A DNA stretch of 64,000 nt from Dactylosporangium sp. AC04546. GTDB taxonomy: Bacteria; Actinomycetota; Actinomycetes; Mycobacteriales; Micromonosporaceae. The DNA lies in contig NZ_JAHYSG010000058.1 in assembly GCF_022095675.1 (NCBI RefSeq), positions 12,749 through 76,748 on the forward strand. The letters are read 5' to 3'. The translations under genes were made by a program, and so were the position numbers. The notes beneath the pieces were generated by a model that was not told where the DNA came from, ran no database searches, and worked only from the letters and a program-made list of their open reading frames with translations. Below, in pieces: positions 59,457 to 64,000 of the stretch (position 1 is its first letter; every line of letters starts with the position of its first letter).

Positions 59457-60557
59457 TCAGGCGTGCAGGCTCAGGAAGGCGTGCAGGTCCAGGGCGAGAG
59501 CTTCGGGTTGCTCCCAGGCGCCGAAGTGGCCGCCGGCCGGCAATTCGGTCCACCGCCGGATGGGCAGGGACCGTTCGGCGAGACTGCGCAGCGGCTTGGT
59601 GGGGTCGCCGGGAAGGGCGGCGATCGCGGTCGGGGCAGTGACGGGGCCGCGGCCGAGGATCTCGCCGAGTGCGGCCGCGGTCTCGAAGTAGAAGCGCACG
59701 GAGGACACTGCGGTCTGGGTGACCCAGTAGAGGGTGAGGTTGTCGAGTACCGCATCGGCGCCGAGGGCCTTGTCGTAACCGCCGTCCGTCCAGGACTGGT
59801 ATTTCTCCAGCAGCCAGGCGGCCAGGCCGGCCGGGGAGTCGTTCAGGCCGTAGCCGAGTGTCTGCGGTTTGGTGGTCTGCTGCTGGGCGTAGGCGCCTTC
59901 GCGCCGGGCCCACTCCTGCGCCTTGCCCAGGTAGGCCTGCTCCTCGATGGAGAGGGTGGCCGGGTCGAGGCCGAAGCTGTGCCAGAACGGCAGGTCGGTG
60001 ATGTGCAAGGCCGCAACGTGCTCGGGGTGACGCAGAGCGATCAGCTCGCCGATCTGCGCGCCGCAGTCTCCGCCGTGCACGGCGTAACGTGTCAGGCCAA
60101 GGTGGTCCATGAGTTCGTTGAACCGGTCGGCGGCCTGGGGCGCGCTGCTGCCGGCGGTGTCCGGGCGCTGCGAGAAGCCGAAGCCGGGGATGCTGGGGAC
60201 GATCAGGTCGAAGTCGTCGGCCAGCAGCGGCAGGATCTTCTCGAAGCGCAGGAACGAGTCGGGCCAGCCGTGGATCAGCAGCAGCGGCTGCTTGCCGCGG
60301 GTGCCGACGCGCACGAAGTGCAGCCCGTTGTAGGTGTAATGCGCAAGCCGGTTCAGCCGGGCTTCGGTCGCCCGCCAGTCGTAGCCGTCCGCCCAGCGTG
60401 CGACCAGTTCGCGCAGCGCCGAAGGTGCGGTGCCACGTGCCCAGTCGTCGGCGACGGCGTCGGCCCAGCGGGTGCGTTCCAGGCGTTCGCGCAGGTCGAT
60501 CAGGGTGGGCTCGGGGATCTCGATGCGGAACGGGGTCACAGTGTCGGTCGCGTTCAT
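59457..60557 (-). CDS. Epoxide hydrolase (EHN family alpha/beta hydrolase)
   Basis: The 366-residue enzyme begins at ATG 60557. The EHN N-terminal meander reads PFRIEIPEPTLIDLRERLER and TRWADAV. The alpha/beta core has LLLIHGWPDSFLRFEKILP (oxyanion hole) and the nucleophile Asp164 in VHGGDCGAQIG, then a helical lid. The catalytic His lies in PAGGHFGAWEQPE near the C-terminus. It hydrolyses epoxides of bulky substrates such as those from terpenes or steroids. It is transcribed away from the WYL regulator, which is probably its controller. Confidence 0.92.
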   Translation of the reverse strand: MNATDTVTPFRIEIPEPTLIDLRERLERTRWADAVADDWARGTAPSALRELVARWADGYDWRATEARLNRLAHYTYNGLHFVRVGTRGKQPLLLIHGWPDSFLRFEKILPLLADDFDLIVPSIPGFGFSQRPDTAGSSAPQAADRFNELMDHLGLTRYAVHGGDCGAQIGELIALRHPEHVAALHITDLPFWHSFGLDPATLSIEEQAYLGKAQEWARREGAYAQQQTTKPQTLGYGLNDSPAGLAAWLLEKYQSWTDGGYDKALGADAVLDNLTLYWVTQTAVSSVRFYFETAAALGEILGRGPVTAPTAIAALPGDPTKPLRSLAERSLPIRRWTELPAGGHFGAWEQPEALALDLHAFLSLHA

Positions 60558-60578
60558 GACTCCAGCCTGGCATCCATC

Positions 60579-60597
60579 GCGGAAGAGTAGCTTCCGC
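60579..60597. promoter_or_regulatory. Inverted-repeat operator between epoxide hydrolase and WYL regulator
   Basis: GCGGAAG (60579-60585), AGTAG, and CTTCCGC (60591-60597) form a perfect 7-bp dyad. It covers the -35 region of the regulator, whose -10 is TACGAT at 60607-60612. It also lies 22 bp upstream of the hydrolase start, so one site can repress both. Confidence 0.6.
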
Positions 60598-60619
60598 AAT
60601 GCGTTGTACGATTTTTTTC

Positions 60620-61618
60620 GTGCCCGCGACCTCGGAGCGCACCTTGCGCCTGCTTACGCTGCTCCAGGCCCGGCCGGTCTGGTCCGGCCGGGAACTCGCA
60701 GAGCGCCTGGAGACCACCACCCGCACTGTGCGCACCGACATCGCGCGGCTGCGGGAGCTCGGCTACCAGGTCGAGGGCGTCCCCGGGATCGCCGGGGGCT
60801 ATCGGCTGCGCTCCGGGGAGAACGTTCCACCGCTGCTGTTCGACGAGGACGAGGCCGTCGCCGTGCTGGTCGGCCTGCGCCAGATGATCAGCACGTCGAC
60901 GATCGGGATGGACGCCGCGGCCGAGTCCGCCATCGGCAAGATCCTGCAGTTGATGCCCGCTCGCCTGCGGAACCAGGCCAGGGCGGTGGCGGAGTTCACC
61001 GACACCGAGGACGCGGGGCACGGCGTCGAACCCGAACTCATCCGCGCCCTGACCGCCGCCTGCCAGCAGCGCGTCCACACTCGCTTCGACTACCAGACCC
61101 GCCAGGGCCCGAGCAGCCGCCGCGAAGTCGAGCCCTACCGCGTCGTCAACGCGCGGCGCCGCTGGTATCTGCTGGCCTGGGACACCGACCGGCGCGACTG
61201 GCGCACCTTCCGCCTCGACCGCATGACCCTGCCGTCCTTCCACACCGGCGCCCAGTTCGAGCCACGCCCCCTGCCCAGCGGGGATCCCGCAGGATACGTT
61301 CTGGCTCGCCTGAAGCTCATACCCTGGCCCTATCAGGCCTGGGTGATCGTCGACGCACCGGCATCAGAACTCGTGGACCGGCTGGCCCCCAACGCTGTGA
61401 TCGAACCCATCAGCGAGCGCACCTGCCGCGTACGGCTTTCGGCCGACTCGCCCCGCCTGCTCGCCCCCTGGCTCGGCCGGCTCGAGGCCGACTTCACCTT
61501 CGCCGACCCCGAACGCGACGCAGACCTCGTCCACGAGATCGACCGGGTCCGCGGTCACTTCACTCACGCACTGGACTGCACGCCGACAGCGCGAGCAACG
61601 GGTCTGAGTCGAAAATGA
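60620..61618 (+). CDS. WYL-domain (YafY/DeoR-like) transcriptional regulator
   Basis: The 332-residue protein begins at GTG 60620, seven bases after a -10 (leaderless), preferred over ATG 60599 because family members begin xxTSxRTLRLLxLLQ. The winged helix is SGRELAERLETTTRTVRTDI and ARLRELGYQVEGVPG, with GGYRLRSG. The WYL domain follows: ALTAACQQRVHTRFDYQTRQ, REVEPYRVVNARRRWYLLAW and TFRLDRM. The C-terminal WCX extension ends ADLVHEIDRVRGHF. It controls the divergent epoxide hydrolase by position. Confidence 0.88.
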   Translation: MPATSERTLRLLTLLQARPVWSGRELAERLETTTRTVRTDIARLRELGYQVEGVPGIAGGYRLRSGENVPPLLFDEDEAVAVLVGLRQMISTSTIGMDAAAESAIGKILQLMPARLRNQARAVAEFTDTEDAGHGVEPELIRALTAACQQRVHTRFDYQTRQGPSSRREVEPYRVVNARRRWYLLAWDTDRRDWRTFRLDRMTLPSFHTGAQFEPRPLPSGDPAGYVLARLKLIPWPYQAWVIVDAPASELVDRLAPNAVIEPISERTCRVRLSADSPRLLAPWLGRLEADFTFADPERDADLVHEIDRVRGHFTHALDCTPTARATGLSRK

Positions 61619-61634
61619 ACGTCAGTGGATCGGG

Positions 61635-62844
61635 TCAGTGGATCGGGTCGAGGGTGACTTGGTAGCCGAGTTGGTTGAGTTGGCCGATGAGTCGCCTGGC
61701 GTTCCTGACCGGATCGATTCGGGTGAGGAAGTGGGCAGTGCCGAGGTCGTGGTAGTCGGTGTCGTTGGTGATCATGTGCCAGGTCGCAATGAGGATGCTG
61801 TGGCCGACGGCGACGACGGCGCGTTTGGTGCCGCGTCGGCTGGCGATGCGCCGATAGCGGGCTTGGAGGTAGGTGTCTTTTGCTGCGGCCGGCCGCGGCG
61901 GCGGCTTCACCGAGGGCGCCGCGGAGCCATGGATCGCCTTTGCGGGTGGCGCCGCCGTGGTGTTTCCCGGCGGATTCATGGTTGCCGGGACACATACCGG
62001 CCCAGGATGCGAGGTGGCCTGCGGTCGAGAACCGGGTCATGTCGGCGCTTGTCTCCGCGATGATGACCTGGGCGGTGCGGAGACTGACGCCTCGGATGGT
62101 GTCGAGCCGTTCGATGATGTGTTGAAACGGCGCGATCTCCTGGTCGATCCGGGTGCTGAGGGCCTCGATCGTTGCGGTGGTGGCGTCGATGCGGTCGAGC
62201 ATGGCGCGACAGATGAAGGCGTGGTGGTCGCTGAACTGCCCGACGATCGCGTCACGCAGAGCCGCGATCTTGAGGCGCATCCTGGCTCTGGCGAGATCGG
62301 CGAGGACGTGTGGGTCTCGTTCGCCGGCGATGAGTGCCTCGATCATGGCGCGGCCGGAGATGCTGAGGGTGTGGGAGGCGACGGTGGACAGCTTGATGCC
62401 CGCGTCCTCGAGGACCTTCTCGAGGCGCTGGATCTCCCGGGTGCGTTCCTGGACGAGGGTGGTGCGGTAGCGGGTGAGGTCCCACAGCCGGCGGATCTGC
62501 GGCGGCGGGACGAAGCTCGGCCGGACGAGGCCATGCTCGATCAGCCGGGCGATCCAGGCGGAGTCCGCGACGTCGGTCTTGCGACCCGGGATGTTGCGCA
62601 TGTGCCGGGCGTTGAGCAACTGCACCTCGAACGCGTCCTCAAGCAGGTAGTAGACCGGCTTCCAGTAGTCGCCGGTCGCTTCCATCCCGACGACGGTGAC
62701 CGCGTTGTCCCGTAACCAATCCCGAAGCTGCAACAGCGCCAGTGTCGTCGTCGCGAAGGTCCGGACCTCTTGCTTTCGGCGTCCGCGTTCGCCGGGGATT
62801 CGCAGACAGGCCTTGAGATCGGCTTTGCCGATGTCCAGCAGACG
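61635..62844 (-). mobile_element. IS110-family transposase, frameshifted and lacking its first residues
   Basis: The minus strand begins LLDIGKADLKACLRIPGERG, the RuvC-like DEDD start with its first Asp, directly after a stop and without a start codon. It continues GMEATGDYWKPVYYLLEDAF, RKTDVADSAWIARLIEHG, then the C-terminal catalytic-Ser domain FQHIIERLDTIRGVSLRTAQ and HLASWAGMCPGNHESAGKHH. An extra A in AGCAAAAGAC shifts the frame. The remainder (DTYLQARYRRIASRRGTKRA, HMITNDTDYHDLG) ends at TAG 61635. IS110 elements use a bridge RNA, and I did not find its terminal sequence. Confidence 0.75.
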
Positions 62845-63096
62845 TCACATGCGCGGACCCGGCATCATGAACCCGCCGCGGATCCGGAGCACGATCATGC
62901 CCACGTCTGTGCCGATGACCAAGTCTGGGTCGAAGTCGCAGTAGACGATGTTGCCTGCGACGACCTCCTCGCGGCCGCCCTGCTCGCTCGTGATCCATCC
63001 GGCTCCGTGGGTTACGAAGAGGCCTTCCCCGTCGTCGTCACCCTTGGCTCTGGCCAGCTCCGCCCCTGGTGCCAGCGTAAGAGACGCGATCGACAC
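62845..63096 (-). CDS. Cupin-like protein, possibly truncated by the IS110 element
   Basis: The 83-residue protein begins at GTG 63096. The strand pattern GEGLFVTHGAGWITSEQGGR, EEVVAGNIVYCDFDPDLVIG and VGMIVLRIRGGF is that of a small single-domain cupin. It lacks the usual HxH and terminal His ligands, so metal binding is doubtful. Its stop TGA is immediately adjacent to the IS110 coding sequence (62844), so the natural C-terminus may have been replaced on insertion. No operon partner is present. Confidence 0.5.
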   Translation of the reverse strand: MSIASLTLAPGAELARAKGDDDGEGLFVTHGAGWITSEQGGREEVVAGNIVYCDFDPDLVIGTDVGMIVLRIRGGFMMPGPRM

Positions 63097-63437
63097 GCCG
63101 ACCGGAAGATGGATGAATCGGCAACTGTCACGTTGGCGGCTCCCGGAGGGCGCGCATTCGGTCGGTCATTCGGACGACCCTGGCCACGGCGAGATCGTAC
63201 GGCCACCTCCCCGCCCAGAGGCTGCACCACACGCAGACGGTCGTCCGCTCATGCGACCCGTTGTCAACGACGCAAATGGTCTTGGCGCACGGATGTCTGT
63301 CGCCGTCCGTGCAGGCCCGTGACTTGGTATCCGGCGCAGTCCGTGCGTGCTGCTGGCCGGAGTGGCCTGCCCGCATCTGGTGTCCCCTGGCACGATGTGG
63401 GACGCAGGAACCTTTGTGCGCTTCCTACGCTGTCGCC
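63097..63437. other. Stretch without recognisable gene
   Basis: Frames on both strands give Arg/Pro-rich translations without family features. The segment contains the promoter of the minus-strand cupin and the leader of the next plus-strand gene. Confidence 0.4.
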
Positions 63438-63817
63438 ATGATCGAACGTTTGCGGCGAGAGACGGCGGAGCAGCAGGCGGCGGTCGCCGCAGGGACGTTG
63501 TCGCCGGACGAGGCGTACGCGCTGACGTTCTTCCCGCCGATGTTTGTCGTCGCGGTTGACGCGGCCCTGGAGCCATACGAGCAGGAGATCGCGAGCCTGG
63601 ATTCCCCGACGGACGAGGCCGTGTGGGTTGCGGTCGAACGGGTCGTGGTCACGCTCAACGGCATCGACCTGGCGTTCGGTCAGCGCATCGAGACTATGAC
63701 CCGGAGGAGCTGAGCGGATACATCGAGGATGTCCTCGCCGAGGCCGGCATCGACGTCGAGGCGTTGCTGGAACGAGGTGGCCTTGACGTAGCGGCCGGCG
63801 AATGGCGCGACTGGTGA
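63438..63817 (+). pseudogene. Frameshifted small actinobacterial protein of unknown function
   Basis: ATG 63438 begins MIERLRRETAEQQAAVAAGT, LSPDEAYALTFFPPMFVVAV, then VWVAVERVVVTLNGIDLAFG and QRIET. The frame ends at 63713, but the family pattern continues in another frame as EELSGYIEDVLAEAGIDVEA and LLERGGLDVAAGEWRDW to 63817. One base is missing near 63690. The repaired protein of about 125 residues matches a short helical actinobacterial family without assigned role. The final 180 bp of the window shows nothing convincing. Confidence 0.55.
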
Positions 63818-64000
63818 TCAACACCGGCCCGCTTCATCGGGTGAGCACACATGCCGCAGTTGGTGCACGGCGGGTCGGCACAATGATCGTCACGGAAGGT
63901 GACTGGTCCGGCGAGGTCGCGGCTTCCGGTCCTGCCGATGAACGTGCGTCGTCAGCGCTGGCTCACGACGAGCCCTTCAACGTGCGGCAGCGTCAGTAAG

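Noticed and set aside
63802..63999. 65-residue protein at the right edge
   Set aside because: It overlaps the end of the frameshifted 63438-63817 gene and has no ribosome site or recognisable feature.

Overview
The window is high-GC actinobacterial DNA from a filamentous or soil actinomycete. The evidence is GTG/TTG starts, ATGA/GTGA start-stop overlaps, a complete mycofactocin (mft) locus, F420-type oxidoreductases, a DUF574-type methyltransferase, a WYL regulator and IS6/IS110/IS5/IS701 relics. Family-level placement cannot be made from the sequence alone.

0-10 kb holds ordinary chromosomal genes: an AIM24 tail, a CNNM/CorC-type CBS membrane protein, a CDF metal transporter, a DUF1963 protein, an Uma2 nuclease-like protein, several small membrane or unknown proteins, and a lone small gene bracketed by a perfect 25-bp inverted repeat. 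10-15 kb is a scarred zone: a tRNA-Pro(GGG) 3' half with a palindromic terminator, a SAM methyltransferase, a frameshifted quinone-oxidoreductase/MerR pair, an IS701 relic and an IS6 transposase.

15-50 kb is a catabolic island, almost entirely genes for import and oxidation of an unknown organic substrate. The left block (15.2-23.1 kb, minus strand) is one long operon: LivH, fused LivM-LivG, LivF, a LivK-type lipoprotein, SnoaL-like proteins, a SnoaL/Ddn fusion and an F420/FMN LLM oxidoreductase. After a decayed stretch (23.4-25.9 kb) comes a TetR-controlled CoA pathway (26.1-34.7 kb): three SDRs, two acyl-CoA dehydrogenases, a MaoC hydratase, an aminoglycoside-phosphotransferase-fold kinase and a thiolase. 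The right block (34.9-50 kb) is built around an IclR regulator: SDRs, acetoacetate-CoA ligase, two mycofactocin-coupled SDRs, a fumarylacetoacetase-family hydrolase, a bicupin, a class-C serine hydrolase, a ribose-type ABC importer, another SnoaL protein and a second SnoaL/Ddn fusion. Two shared operator families tie the island together. A tandem GTGCG-N5-CGCNC element with a 19-bp period lies upstream of four operons, including one 18 kb from the IclR gene. A CTAAGC-type palindrome lies upstream of three TetR-block promoters. IS6 copies flank the island, one intact except for a frameshift (14.3 kb) and one a relic (51.1 kb). An integrase fragment and a decayed copy of the 26.1-kb SDR lie at its right edge.

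51.3-57.9 kb is the mycofactocin locus (mftR, A, B, C, E, an SDR, F, D). It makes the redox cofactor that the two mycofactocin-coupled SDRs in the island are predicted to need. 57.9-64 kb holds a phosphotransferase, an IS5 relic, an epoxide hydrolase divergent from a WYL regulator, an IS110 element, a cupin fragment and a frameshifted small gene.

The working picture is that a substrate enters through two ABC systems and an esterase frees it. Mycofactocin- and F420-dependent enzymes oxidise it, a diketone hydrolase and acetoacetate-CoA ligase feed CoA thioesters into the TetR block, and the thiolase ends the pathway. No recognisable P450, Rieske or flavin aromatic monooxygenase is present.
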